A stretch of 43,882 nt of DNA from an uncultured Oscillibacter sp. (GCA_947644365.1 CANRYZ010000007.1:1-43882), one strand, 5' to 3'; counted from the first letter of the stretch, positions 17,070 to 25,229 are shown. Made by a program: numbers and translations. The notes: a model not told the origin generated them from the sequence alone.

Positions 17070-17223
17070 AAAAGCCACTCCTTTGCTCTTCATCTGCGCC
17101 CCATCCTATGCCGCCGGAGACGATTTTGTTAATTGTTGCATTTACTACAGGTAAAATCCTGTCAAATGGGGTAAGCTATCACAAAAGGACGGTTTTCCCT
17201 TATAAACCCATCTTTTTGATATG

Positions 17224-17252
17224 TTGTATTTCCCCGCTATATCTGGTAAAAT
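17224..17252 (+). promoter_or_regulatory. Promoter of the sufCB operon
   Basis: -35 TTGTAT (17224-17229), 17-bp spacer, -10 TAAAAT (17247-17252) with TGG directly before it, an extended -10. The ribosome site GAGGAGG lies at about 17279-17285. Confidence 0.65.
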
Positions 17253-17294
17253 AAACACGTTTTTGAAATTCACATTCTGAGGAGGTTCCAATCT

Positions 17295-18035
17295 ATGCTG
17301 GAACTCAAGTCTATCAGCTACTCCGTTCGGGAGGGAGACGGGGAGCTGGGCATTCTCAACGACATCTCCCTCACCATCCCGGACCACCGCCTGGTGGTGT
17401 TCACCGGCCCCAACGGCGGCGGCAAGACCACTCTGGCCAAGATCATCATGGGCCTCGCGACGCCCACCGCCGGCCAGATCTTCTGGAACGGGCAGGACAT
17501 CACCGGCCTGGGCATCACGGAGCGGGCGCGCCTGGGCATCAGCTACGGCTTCCAGCAGCCCCCCCGCTTCAAGGGGCTGACGGTGCGGGACCTGCTGACC
17601 CTGGCCCACGGGGAGGAGAAGCTCTCCAAGGACAAGTGCTGCCAGTACCTCACCCGCGTGGGCCTGTGCGCCAACGACTACCTGGACCGGGAGGTGGACG
17701 TGTCCCTCTCCGGCGGCGAGGTCAAGCGCATCGAGATCGCCTCGATCCTGGCCCGGAACGCCCAGCTGATGATCTTTGACGAGCCGGAGGCGGGCATCGA
17801 CCTGTGGAGCTTCGCCCGGCTGACGGAGACCTTTGAGCAGATCCACGCCGCGGGCAATGGCACCATGATTATCATCTCCCACCAGGAACGCATCATCTCC
17901 CTGGCGGACGAGGTCATCGTGGTGGGCGACGGCGCCATCCGCCACCGGGGCACGGCATCGGAGATCCTGCCCCAGATTCTGGCGGACACCCTGGGCGGCT
18001 GCCCGGTACTGACAAAGGAGGCGAACGCGCTATGA
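17295..18035 (+). CDS. sufC: SufC-type ABC ATPase for Fe-S cluster assembly
   Basis: 246 aa cytoplasmic ATPase of the SUF scaffold. Walker A GPNGGGKTT (38-46), Q-loop FQQPP, signature LSGGEVKRIEIAS (about 138-150) and Walker B LMIFDEPEAGID (about 156-167), where the EPEAG form is typical of SufC rather than of transport ATPases. No membrane partner is encoded nearby. It overlaps the next gene by 4 bases (ATGA, 18032-18035). ATG 17295 follows GAGGAGGTTCCAATCT. Confidence 0.93.
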   Translation: MLELKSISYSVREGDGELGILNDISLTIPDHRLVVFTGPNGGGKTTLAKIIMGLATPTAGQIFWNGQDITGLGITERARLGISYGFQQPPRFKGLTVRDLLTLAHGEEKLSKDKCCQYLTRVGLCANDYLDREVDVSLSGGEVKRIEIASILARNAQLMIFDEPEAGIDLWSFARLTETFEQIHAAGNGTMIIISHQERIISLADEVIVVGDGAIRHRGTASEILPQILADTLGGCPVLTKEANAL

Positions 18036-18958
18036 TGGACACTGAGATCGACCGCGCCCTATTGGAGAAGATCGCGGACCTTATCGGCAAGCCCGTGGGG
18101 GCGTTCAACATCCGTAAGGACAGCGGCTGCGACGGCCGCCAGTCCACGGAGCATATTGAGATCACCTCCAAAACCGACGGCAAGAGCGGCATCGACATCC
18201 GCGTTAAGGACGGCACCGTGGGCGAGACCTGCCACATTCCCGTCATCATCACCAAGTCCGGCGTGGAGGAGATGGTCTACAACGATTTCTATATCGGCGA
18301 GAACTGCAACGTGGACATCGTGGCCGGCTGCGGCATCCACAACTGCGGCGACCAGACCAGCCGCCACGACGGCGTCCACACCTTCCACGTGGGCAAAAAC
18401 TCCAGGGTAAAGTACACGGAGAAGCACTACGGCGAGGGGGACGGCAAGGGCGGCCGGATCATGAACCCGGAGACGGTGGTATACCTGGAGGAGGGCGCCT
18501 CCATTCAGATGGAGACCGTTCAGATCCGGGGCATCGACTCCACCAAGCGGAACACGAAGATCGTCTGCGGCAAGGGGGCGGAGGCCATCGTCACCGAGCG
18601 GCTCCTGACCCACGGCGAGCAGGTGGCGGAGAGCGACATGGAGATCGTCCTGGACGGCGAGGGCTCCAAGGGACGGGTGATCTCCCGCTCCGTGGCCCAG
18701 GACCGGTCCAGTCAGGTCTTCTACCCTCGGATGGTGGGCAACGCCCAGTGCTTCGGCCATGTCCAGTGCGACTCCATCATCATGGGGGACGCCAAGATCA
18801 AGTCCATCCCCGCCATCACCGCCAACTGCACCGAGGCCCAGCTGGTCCACGAGGCCGCCATCGGCAAGATCGCCGGCGACCAGCTCTTAAAGCTGGAGAC
18901 CCTGGGACTCACCGAGGAGGAGGCTGAGGACTGCATCCTCAAGGGCTTCCTGGCCTGA
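18032..18958 (+). CDS. sufB: SufB/SufD-family scaffold protein
   Basis: 308 aa, much shorter than the usual SufB of about 470 aa. It keeps the right-handed beta-helix core (EEMVYNDFYIGENCNVDIVA at about 88-107, ARVKYTEKHYGEG-like region near 126, VAQDRSSQVFYPRM near 226) and the C-terminal HEAAIGKIAGDQL seen in SufB/SufD. Only one SufBD-type gene is present, so it would act as homodimer with two SufC. sufS, sufU and sufD are absent from the operon. The scaffold may receive sulfur without a dedicated desulfurase; this resembles the minimal SUF systems described in anaerobes. Confidence 0.9.
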   Translation: MMDTEIDRALLEKIADLIGKPVGAFNIRKDSGCDGRQSTEHIEITSKTDGKSGIDIRVKDGTVGETCHIPVIITKSGVEEMVYNDFYIGENCNVDIVAGCGIHNCGDQTSRHDGVHTFHVGKNSRVKYTEKHYGEGDGKGGRIMNPETVVYLEEGASIQMETVQIRGIDSTKRNTKIVCGKGAEAIVTERLLTHGEQVAESDMEIVLDGEGSKGRVISRSVAQDRSSQVFYPRMVGNAQCFGHVQCDSIIMGDAKIKSIPAITANCTEAQLVHEAAIGKIAGDQLLKLETLGLTEEEAEDCILKGFLA

Positions 18959-19048
18959 TACTTTTCTTGAAAGAAAAGTATCCAAAAGAACTTTCCCGCG
19001 CCACGCGGCTCAGCTATTGAACACGCCTCTGCGGCGGCAACGCGGGAA
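18957..19048. repeat. Hairpins downstream of sufB
   Basis: A 12-bp perfect stem (18957-18968/18971-18982, realistic loop four bases) starts within the sufB stop codon. Ten bases on, 8-base arms 18993-19000/19041-19048 enclose about 40 bases that contain a small stem 19024-19027/19033-19036. No T-run follows the first hairpin, so it is not a standard terminator for suf. Confidence 0.65.
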
Positions 19049-19093
19049 CTGCATCTGTGCGGGTGGTCCTAAATACGAAACAAACATCAAACA

Positions 19094-19122
19094 CGGGAGG
19101 GAACCGGTTCGGTTCCCTCCCG
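19094..19122 (-). terminator. Terminator of the sigV-rsiV operon
   Basis: 13-bp perfect stem 19094-19106/19110-19122 with a three-base loop. On the minus strand it is followed by TGTTTGATGTTTGTTT. It lies 18 bp beyond the anti-sigma stop and between convergent operons, so it may serve suf too. Confidence 0.75.
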
Positions 19123-19140
19123 CTCTGCTGTTTCCTCGAC

Positions 19141-19989
19141 TTATTCCACGGGGAACTCCGGGCTTCCCGCCGCGCCGGCGGCGATGGAATACTCGGGGAA
19201 CACCAGCACCGGCACGCCGTCCTCCCGGATGTAGAAGGACGTGGTCTCGTCCACCGTGGTAAAACCGCCCTCCTCCGGGGAGAAGAAGTAGGTGAAGCCC
19301 TCCTCATCCACGCTGGCGGCGATGCCGGAGCGGACGGCCTCGTTGCACCGCTCCACCCAATTCTCGCCCAGGAGCTCCTCCAGGGTGATGTCCCGGTCCT
19401 CCGCCAGGTCCAGGTTGTAGCAGTACCGCTCCTCCATGGAGGCCACCCAGCCCTCGGCAAAGGTCACCACGAAGGAAACCCGGGTGTCCGTCTGGCTCTT
19501 GACCTCGTACTCCACGATAACGTCCATGGTCCGGCCGGCCCACTCCTCCTCCGTGCCGCCGGTGGCGAAGAAGGCCTCCTTGTAGTCCTCCCAGTCCCGC
19601 CGGGCCTGTGTCTCAAGACGGGTCACACGATTTTGAATAGCCTCGTTGACGGCCTGAGCCGCCTCACTGTTCCCCTCCGTCTCCAGCCTGGGCACGGAAA
19701 TCAGATAGTTGATGCCGCCGTCGGAGGCGTTGTAGCTGATAAAGGTCATCACCCGGAACAAGCCCCCCAGCACGGGCACATCGGCGGCGGCCGCCGCCAC
19801 GGCGGGGGACAGGTTCAGCGCCGCCACCAGCACCGCAAGGCACGCGGCGGCCCCGACGCCGTACTTTCTCCACCGCCTGCGGCGGTAATTGGCCTTTCCC
19901 TGGCGGACGCCCGCCCGGACCCGCTCCTCCAGCTCTTGCGGAATGGGGGCAGCCTCGTAGTCCTCTCTGGCTCTTTTGAATTCGTTCAT
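19141..19989 (-). CDS. rsiV: RsiV-like anti-sigma factor
   Basis: 282 aa membrane protein that would hold the adjacent sigma factor inactive. Short cytoplasmic part (about 1-42), one membrane segment (about 43-62), then DVPVLGGLFRVMTF and a large extracellular DUF3298-type domain ending in FYIREDGVPVLVFPEYSIA and AGSPEF. This end matches RsiV, which in Bacillus and C. difficile binds lysozyme and is then cleaved to release sigma-V. Here that role is inferred. ATG 19989 overlaps the sigma factor stop (ATGA). Confidence 0.85.
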   Translation of the reverse strand: MNEFKRAREDYEAAPIPQELEERVRAGVRQGKANYRRRRWRKYGVGAAACLAVLVAALNLSPAVAAAAADVPVLGGLFRVMTFISYNASDGGINYLISVPRLETEGNSEAAQAVNEAIQNRVTRLETQARRDWEDYKEAFFATGGTEEEWAGRTMDVIVEYEVKSQTDTRVSFVVTFAEGWVASMEERYCYNLDLAEDRDITLEELLGENWVERCNEAVRSGIAASVDEEGFTYFFSPEEGGFTTVDETTSFYIREDGVPVLVFPEYSIAAGAAGSPEFPVE

Positions 19990-20477
19990 TCCAATGTCAC
20001 TCCTTCCAGTGATACCCGCAGTTTTTTCAGACCCGCGTACAGGCGGCTCTTCACGGTGTTCAGGTTCCAGCCCGTGACCTCGCTGATCTCCCGGAGGCTC
20101 ATGTCCTCGTAGAAGCGCAGCTTCACCACGGTCTGGACCTCCGGGGGCAGGCCGTTCACCCGGTCCGCCAGGGCCCCATCCTCCGGCAGGGGGTCCTCGT
20201 AGCTGCCGCTGTCCAGGGCCTCCGGCGGCACAAACGCCACCCGCTTCCGCTGGCGCAGCAGATCCAGGCAGGCGTTCACCAGAATGCGGGTGAACCACGT
20301 CCCCAGGGCCGCCTCATCCCGCAGGCTGTCCCGCCGCTCCAGCGCGTGGCACACGGCGGTCTGCACCGCGTCCAGGGCCTCCTCCCGGTCCTGGAGATAG
20401 CTGTACGCCAGGCGGTAGAACCGGATCTGGCCGCCGGTGAGATACGCCTCCAGCCGCGCCTCCTTCAAAGACGCCAT
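19986..20477 (-). CDS. sigV: ECF sigma factor, SigV type
   Basis: 163 aa. Region 2 at about 10-75 (FYRLAYSYLQDREEALDAVQ, then WFTRILVNACLDLLRQRK) and region 4 at about 105-160 (GLPPEVQTVVKLRFYEDMSL, with REISEVTGWNLNTVKSRLYA as the DNA-recognition helices). There is no region 1 or 3, as in all ECF factors. The ribosome site AGGAGGTG is 6 bases before ATG 20477. The partner anti-sigma overlaps its end. The gene is probably autoregulated from 20689-20719 and preceded by a highly structured leader. Group assignment to SigV rests on the RsiV partner. Confidence 0.88.
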   Translation of the reverse strand: MASLKEARLEAYLTGGQIRFYRLAYSYLQDREEALDAVQTAVCHALERRDSLRDEAALGTWFTRILVNACLDLLRQRKRVAFVPPEALDSGSYEDPLPEDGALADRVNGLPPEVQTVVKLRFYEDMSLREISEVTGWNLNTVKSRLYAGLKKLRVSLEGVTLE

Positions 20478-20505
20478 ATACGCACCTCCTCTCTGTGTCG
20501 TTCTG

Positions 20506-20688
20506 TATAGTCAAAACACTTGAAAATCGGTATTCCGATTTTCAAAGCGGGCATCGCCCGCCGGCCCATAAAATGTGCCGTGTTTTGCCTATGAAGTCCA
20601 CCGTCAAGCCGTTCCACGGCTCTTGGGGCGCATACGCGCCCCAAGGTTGAAAAGAAGGAAATCCTTCTTTTCAACTGCGGTGACTATA
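20506..20688 (-). ncRNA. Putative structured leader RNA: two tandem four-way junctions
   Basis: By hand folding. Junction B: 8-bp closing stem 20512-20519/20580-20587 enclosing three near-contiguous hairpins, 20520-20530/20535-20545 (11 bp), 20547-20552/20556-20561 (6 bp) and 20563-20569/20573-20579 (7 positions, one mismatch). Junction A: closing stem 20595-20603/20678-20685 (8 bp, one bulge) enclosing 20607-20612/20616-20621, 20622-20631/20636-20645 (10 bp) and 20646-20659/20662-20675 (14-base arms). Arms 20506-20513 and 20681-20688 also pair perfectly and would close the whole. Junction linkers are zero to three bases. The predicted transcript starts at the edge of junction A and the ribosome site follows junction B. 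It matches no RNA family known to me; no coding frame. Confidence 0.6.
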
Positions 20689-20719
20689 GTATAGACGGCG
20701 GCGGGGCCGAAAAAGTTTG
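20689..20719 (-). promoter_or_regulatory. Putative ECF-type autoregulated promoter of sigV
   Basis: Minus strand: CAAACTTTTT (20710-20719) as -35 and CGTCTATAC (20689-20697) as -10, with 17 bp between CAAAC and CGTC. This resembles the AAC / CGTC elements of sigma-V/W-type promoters. No sigma-A promoter with good spacing was found, though TATACT in the -10 region could also serve sigma-A. Confidence 0.55.
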
Positions 20720-20731
20720 AGAAGGTCAAAA

Positions 20732-20762
20732 AAATCCCGGTGAAAAATTTTCACCGGGATTT
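20732..20762 (-). terminator. Terminator of the efflux operon
   Basis: 15-base arms 20732-20746/20748-20762, realistically 13-14 bp, followed on the minus strand by seven T. It lies between the permease stop (20803) and the sigV promoter, isolating the two operons. Confidence 0.9.
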
Positions 20763-20802
20763 CTCTCTGCCGCAAAAGGGGAAATTGGCCGCGGCAGGCC
20801 CG

Positions 20803-22056
20803 TCAGTCGTACCGCAGCGCGTCAATGGGGTTCAGCTTCGCGGCCTTATTGGCGGGAAGATAGCCGAAGAGGATGCCGATGCCCACGGACACACCGAAGG
20901 ACACCGCAATGGCGCTGAAGGTGGGCGCGGCGTTGAAGGTGACGCCGCTGGCCCCCAGAGACTCCACCAGCATCCCGCCCATGAGGGCGCCGATGCCCGT
21001 GGCCATGAGGCACCCGAAGCCGATGCCCAGCAACCCGCCGATGGCGGAGGTGGTGCCCGCCTCGATGACGAACTGGCGGCGGATGTCCCGGCGCTTGGCC
21101 CCCAGGGACTTGCGGATGCCGATCTCCCGGGTGCGCTCGGTGACGGAGACCAGCATGATATTCATGATGCCGATGCCGCCCACCAGCAGGGAGATGGCCG
21201 CGATGGCCACCAGCACCGCCATGGCCACGCCCATCATGCCGTTGATCATGGCCACCTGCTCCGCCATGGTCTGGATGTAGAAGGTCTGCCCGTTGTCGCT
21301 GTACTGCTCGCCGTAGAAGTCCAGCATCAGCTCCGTCAAAAGCTCCTTGGCCAGGCCCGAGGTCTCCCGGGAGGTGCAGGTGAGCTGGAAGAGCTGGACC
21401 TGCCGGGTGCCGGTGAGCTGGAGGGCGTTCTCATAGGGGATGTACACCATGTCGTCCCCGCCGCCCTCCTCCAGCAACTCGCTGCCCTGCTTCATCACGC
21501 CCACGACGGTATAGGGCACGCCGCCCACGATGAGCCCCTGGCCCAGGGCGTCGCCGTGGAAGGCCTTCTCCTCCAGGTACGCGCCGATGACGCAGACACA
21601 GCTCCGCTGCAGCACGTCCACATAGCCCAGGAACCGGCCCTTTGCCAGCTGGTCTCCGTCCAGGGTGGTGGACAGCTCCGGGTTGTAGAAGGCCTCGCTG
21701 ACGCCGTAGATGCTGGTCTTCTCGTACTTCTCGCTGTCCTTCCGGGCGCCGGAGCCGGCGCTGACCCAGGGGGTGACGCCCACGAACACGTCCGGCCGCT
21801 CCTCCACCAGGTCGTAGATGTCCTGGGCGTCCAGGGTCAGGGCGCCGCCGCCGAAGCCCCAGTTGTAGGCGTAGAGCTGGTTGATGCCCACCTTCTCCAC
21901 CTGCTGCTCCACCATGCCGGTGAGGCCGTTGCCCAGGGAGATGATGACGATGACGGCCGCCACGCCGATGATGATGCCCAGCATGGTCAGAATGGCCCGG
22001 GCCTTGCTGGTCTTCAGGGACTTGATGGCCAGCTTGAAAGACTGGGTAAAGCTCAT
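20803..22056 (-). CDS. MacB-type ABC transporter permease
   Basis: 417 aa. One N-terminal membrane segment (ARAILTMLGIIIGVAAVIVII, about 19-39), a large extracytoplasmic MacB-PCD domain (about 45-275) and three C-terminal segments (GMMGVAMAVLVAIAAISLLV; SAIGGLLGIGFGCLMATGIG; AVSFGVSVGIGILFGYLPA). The motif TERTREIGIRKSLGAKRRDI is the mechanical coupling helix of the family, and the C-terminus ends KAAKLNPIDALRYD. It exports, or pumps extracytoplasmically, a substrate with the adjacent ATPase and adaptor. ATG 22056 overlaps the ATPase stop as ATGA. Confidence 0.94.
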   Translation of the reverse strand: MSFTQSFKLAIKSLKTSKARAILTMLGIIIGVAAVIVIISLGNGLTGMVEQQVEKVGINQLYAYNWGFGGGALTLDAQDIYDLVEERPDVFVGVTPWVSAGSGARKDSEKYEKTSIYGVSEAFYNPELSTTLDGDQLAKGRFLGYVDVLQRSCVCVIGAYLEEKAFHGDALGQGLIVGGVPYTVVGVMKQGSELLEEGGGDDMVYIPYENALQLTGTRQVQLFQLTCTSRETSGLAKELLTELMLDFYGEQYSDNGQTFYIQTMAEQVAMINGMMGVAMAVLVAIAAISLLVGGIGIMNIMLVSVTERTREIGIRKSLGAKRRDIRRQFVIEAGTTSAIGGLLGIGFGCLMATGIGALMGGMLVESLGASGVTFNAAPTFSAIAVSFGVSVGIGILFGYLPANKAAKLNPIDALRYD

Positions 22057-22793
22057 GCCCCCACCTCCCCGCCGTCCATGTCCTCCGGCTGCACCACGGC
22101 CCGGGGATCGCCGGCGTCGCCGTCATAAATCACCCGCCCGTCCTGGAGGCGGACAATGCGCTTCGCCTTGACCGCGATGGAGTTGTCGTGGGTGATGAGA
22201 ACCACCGTATCCCCCTCGGCGTTGAGCTTCTGGAGGAAGCCCAGCACCTCCCGGCCGGTGCGGGAGTCCAGTGCGCCGGTGGGCTCGTCGGCCAGGATGA
22301 CGGAGGGCTCCCCCGCCAGGGCCCGGGCGATGGACACCCGCTGCTGCTGGCCGCCGGAGAGCTGGCTGGGCAGGTTCTTGCGCTTGTCGGCCAGGCCCAC
22401 CCGCTCCAGGGACCGGACCGCCCGCTCCCGGCGCTCCTCGGCGGAGACGCCGGCGTACAGCAGCGGCAGCTCCACATTCTCCTGCACCGTGAGCTTGGGG
22501 ATCAGGTTGTACTGCTGGAAGATGAAGCCCAGCATCCGGTTCCGAATCTCCGCCTGCTGGTCGTCGTCCATGGTGGAGACGTCGGCGCCCCCCAGGTGAT
22601 AGGTGCCGGAGGTGGGCACATCCAGACAGCCGATGATGTTCATGGCCGTGGACTTGCCGGAGCCGGACTGGCCCACGATGGCCACAAACTCCCCGGGGTC
22701 AACGGTGAGATCCACCCCGTCCAGGGCGTGGACCTCCTCCGCGCCCATGCGGTAGATCTTATAGACGTGTCTCAGCTCAATGAGATGCTCCAT
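22053..22793 (-). CDS. MacB/LolD-type ABC transporter ATP-binding protein
   Basis: 246 aa. Walker [10 protein letters not shown] (41-49), Q-loop FQQYNLIPK (92-100), signature LSGGQQQR (145-152) and Walker [12 protein letters not shown] (166-176). Powers the permease encoded by the overlapping gene. It begins 8 bp after the adaptor gene, in a tetR-adaptor-ATPase-permease operon, the usual layout of Gram-positive macrolide- or peptide-efflux systems. The last 20 residues ([17 protein letters not shown]) are outside the domain. Confidence 0.95.
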   Translation of the reverse strand: MEHLIELRHVYKIYRMGAEEVHALDGVDLTVDPGEFVAIVGQSGSGKSTAMNIIGCLDVPTSGTYHLGGADVSTMDDDQQAEIRNRMLGFIFQQYNLIPKLTVQENVELPLLYAGVSAEERRERAVRSLERVGLADKRKNLPSQLSGGQQQRVSIARALAGEPSVILADEPTGALDSRTGREVLGFLQKLNAEGDTVVLITHDNSIAVKAKRIVRLQDGRVIYDGDAGDPRAVVQPEDMDGGEVGA

Positions 22794-22800
22794 CTGACCC

Positions 22801-24423
22801 TCAGCCTCCCATGGCCGCCGTCTGATCCAGGATCAGAACGGTGTCGCCCTCCGACAGGCCGGAGGTAATCTCGATGTACGTGCCGTCGCTCTTGCCCAGG
22901 GTCACGGGGCGCTCCTCGATCTTGGAGGGGTCCGCCACGGAGGCGCCGTCCTCCGCCATGGCGCCCTGGCCGGGAACCAGCACCGTATTGCCCCGGTTCA
23001 CCGCGCCCGCGGGTACGCAGAGGACGTCCCGCACCGTCTCCCCCAGAATGGTGGCGGAGACGTTCATCCCCGGCTTCAAGTCGCCGTAGTCCTGGACGGC
23101 GATGGTCACCGGGTAGGTGGTAAAGCCGCTGGTCGTGGTGCCGTTGACGCTCACCCGCTCCACGGTGCCCCGGAAGGTCTGGCCCATCAGGGCCGCCGCC
23201 GTGATCTCCACGGCCTGCCCGGCCTTGACCTTGCCGATGTCCAGCTCGTTCACGTCCATCTCCACCTTGAGGCAGCTCATGTCATAGATGAGCGCCAGGG
23301 TGCCGGAGGCCGCGCCGTCCACCTTGTCTCCGGCCTTGAACTTCTTCTCGATCACCGTGCCGGAGATGGGGGACTCGATGCGGTAGTCGTCCAGGTTGTC
23401 GGCGGCCGCGGAGGAGGAGAGGTCGGCGCTCTCCACGCTCAGCCGGGCGTTTTCCACCTGGGTCCGGTTGGCCTCGGATTCGATGGTGCACAGCGTCTCG
23501 CCCTTGGCGACGCTGCTGCCCGCCAGCTTATCGAAGCCCGTCACCGTGCCGCCGCCCACGGAATACACCGTGGCGGAATCGGGCATGGACACCGTGGCCT
23601 GGCCGTAGCTGCAGTAGCTGCCGATGCAGGCGGAGGCCTTGAAGCTGTCCGACAGCACGCCGGGGTTGGCAATCTTCACCCGGACGGAGCTGCCCTCCTG
23701 TCCGTTGCTCATGACGGAGGTGGCGTCGGACACCGCCACAACGACGCCGGACGCCGAGTCCGCGAAGTCCCCCACAAACACGGTGGCGGACTGCCCCATG
23801 TAAAACTCCGAGGGCTCCACATAGGGGAACAGGAAATCCACGGACAGGTCCCGGCTGGCTATGATCTTGGCCAGGGCCGTGCCGGCGGTGACGCTGTCGC
23901 CGTTGTGAACAAAGACCTCGTTGATAATGCCGGCGACGGGGGCGGTGGGGTGCAGCGCCTCCCGGGCCTGCTCCAGATTCAGCCGGGCCTGGGCCGCGGA
24001 GATGCCGGCGCGCTGGACGGAGCTCCGGGCGTCGCCGCTGTCCAGGGTATAGAGCAGCGACCCCTTCTCCACCAGATCGTCCTCCTCAAAGGGGGCCTCC
24101 TCAATGGTGCCGGAGATCAGGGTGGACACCTTATAGGCGTCCGCCGGGGCCAGGGTGCCGCTGCCGGAAACCGTCACGGCGACGTCCTGGCGGGTGACGG
24201 GCACAGACTGGTAGTTGGCCCCCGCCTGAGCCGTGTTTCCCTGCTGGAGGCGGAGGACGATCCCCGCCAGCACCAGGAGCACCGCCGCCCCCGCCAGGAG
24301 CCTCCGCCGGCCGGGCCGCTTTCCCCTGGGCAGACGCCACTTCCTCCGTCCGGCCTCCGTCTGAGGCGCGGTCCCCTCCGGGACTGTCCCCCGGACTTCC
24401 TCTTCCATCTGTTCTGCTTTCAT
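22801..24423 (-). CDS. HlyD/MacA-family membrane fusion (adaptor) protein
   Basis: 540 aa, longer than the usual 380-450. Cytoplasmic basic tail, one membrane anchor at about 40-58 (RRLLAGAAVLLVLAGIVLRL), then an extracellular adaptor. It has lipoyl-like half motifs LISGTIEEAPFEEDDLVEKG (about 94-113), APVAGIINEVFVHNGDSVTAG (about 170-190), GGTVTGFDKLAGSSVAKGE (about 292-310) and ESPISGTVIEKKFKAGDKVD (about 348-367), which suggests a duplicated lipoyl region, and a beta-barrel end with VNELDIGKVKAGQAVEI and LKPGMNVSA. Adaptor of the MacAB-like pump. ATG 24423 follows GAGGAAAACAGACT. Confidence 0.9.
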   Translation of the reverse strand: MKAEQMEEEVRGTVPEGTAPQTEAGRRKWRLPRGKRPGRRRLLAGAAVLLVLAGIVLRLQQGNTAQAGANYQSVPVTRQDVAVTVSGSGTLAPADAYKVSTLISGTIEEAPFEEDDLVEKGSLLYTLDSGDARSSVQRAGISAAQARLNLEQAREALHPTAPVAGIINEVFVHNGDSVTAGTALAKIIASRDLSVDFLFPYVEPSEFYMGQSATVFVGDFADSASGVVVAVSDATSVMSNGQEGSSVRVKIANPGVLSDSFKASACIGSYCSYGQATVSMPDSATVYSVGGGTVTGFDKLAGSSVAKGETLCTIESEANRTQVENARLSVESADLSSSAAADNLDDYRIESPISGTVIEKKFKAGDKVDGAASGTLALIYDMSCLKVEMDVNELDIGKVKAGQAVEITAAALMGQTFRGTVERVSVNGTTTSGFTTYPVTIAVQDYGDLKPGMNVSATILGETVRDVLCVPAGAVNRGNTVLVPGQGAMAEDGASVADPSKIEERPVTLGKSDGTYIEITSGLSEGDTVLILDQTAAMGG

Positions 24424-24480
24424 AGTCTGTTTTCCTCGCTTTCCGATACTCTGGGACAGCCCTCCAGACGCCCGGCCCCG

Positions 24481-25098
24481 TCACAGGCCCTTGTCCTTCG
24501 CCATGCCCCTTTGCAGAATGTCCAAAATCCCATCCAGATGCTCCCGGTATCCGGGAGCATCCCCGGCCTCTATGCCGGCATAGAGCAGCGGCCCGGCGAC
24601 GGACAGCAGCACCGCCAGCATGTGGTCCAGGTCTCCCTCCCGCCGCAGGTCCAGCAGCTCCGGGTTCACCGACTGGCGCAGCCGCTCCAGCGCCGCGCTG
24701 GAGTCCAGCAGGTCCAGCAGGGCGCCCCGCTGCATGCCGCCGTTGCGGCTGATGATGGCCGACATGGCCCCCATGCCGCCCAGGGACTGCTCCCCCCGCT
24801 TCTCCCACACGTAGTCGAACAGCGACCGCAGCGCCGCGAACACGTCGCCGCTCTCCCGCAGCAGCGACTCCTCCAGCACCATCAGCAGCTGCTCCACATA
24901 GCCGTGGACCAGGTAGCGGAACAGCTCCTCCTTGTCCTGGAAGTACATGTAGAAGCTGCCCCGGGGGATGCCCGCGTCCCGGATGATCTGGTTGATGGAC
25001 GCCTCGTTGTAGGGCTTGGCGGCAAACTCCCGGGAGGCGGCATCCATCAGCCGCGTCTGCTTATCCTCCGGCAGGTTCAAAAACGTATTGCTGGGCAT
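24481..25098 (-). CDS. TetR-family transcriptional regulator
   Basis: 205 aa. N-terminal helix-turn-helix of the family (about 15-60: LMDAASREFAAKPYNEASIN, QIIRDAGIPRGSFYMYF) and an all-helical ligand domain with a clostridial-type C-terminal part. It precedes the adaptor gene by 57 bp and is probably autoregulated from the palindromic promoter at 25230-25278, controlling the efflux operon. The inducer is unknown. Confidence 0.93.
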   Translation of the reverse strand: MPSNTFLNLPEDKQTRLMDAASREFAAKPYNEASINQIIRDAGIPRGSFYMYFQDKEELFRYLVHGYVEQLLMVLEESLLRESGDVFAALRSLFDYVWEKRGEQSLGGMGAMSAIISRNGGMQRGALLDLLDSSAALERLRQSVNPELLDLRREGDLDHMLAVLLSVAGPLLYAGIEAGDAPGYREHLDGILDILQRGMAKDKGL

Positions 25099-25229
25099 GG
25101 CCTCTCTTCCTCTCTAAACAACATATAACGAAACAGGTCCGCCGTTTTCTTCACCCCCCGGAAGTTTTTCACATCCTACCGCTTCCACCAGGGGGAAGGT
25201 CAAGAGCTTTTTTCATCTCTCCCCAAAAT

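Noticed and set aside
17130-17170. TTGACA on the minus strand before the ferritin-like gene
   Set aside because: Only -10 candidates at wrong spacing (15 bp, TAAATG); left unassigned.
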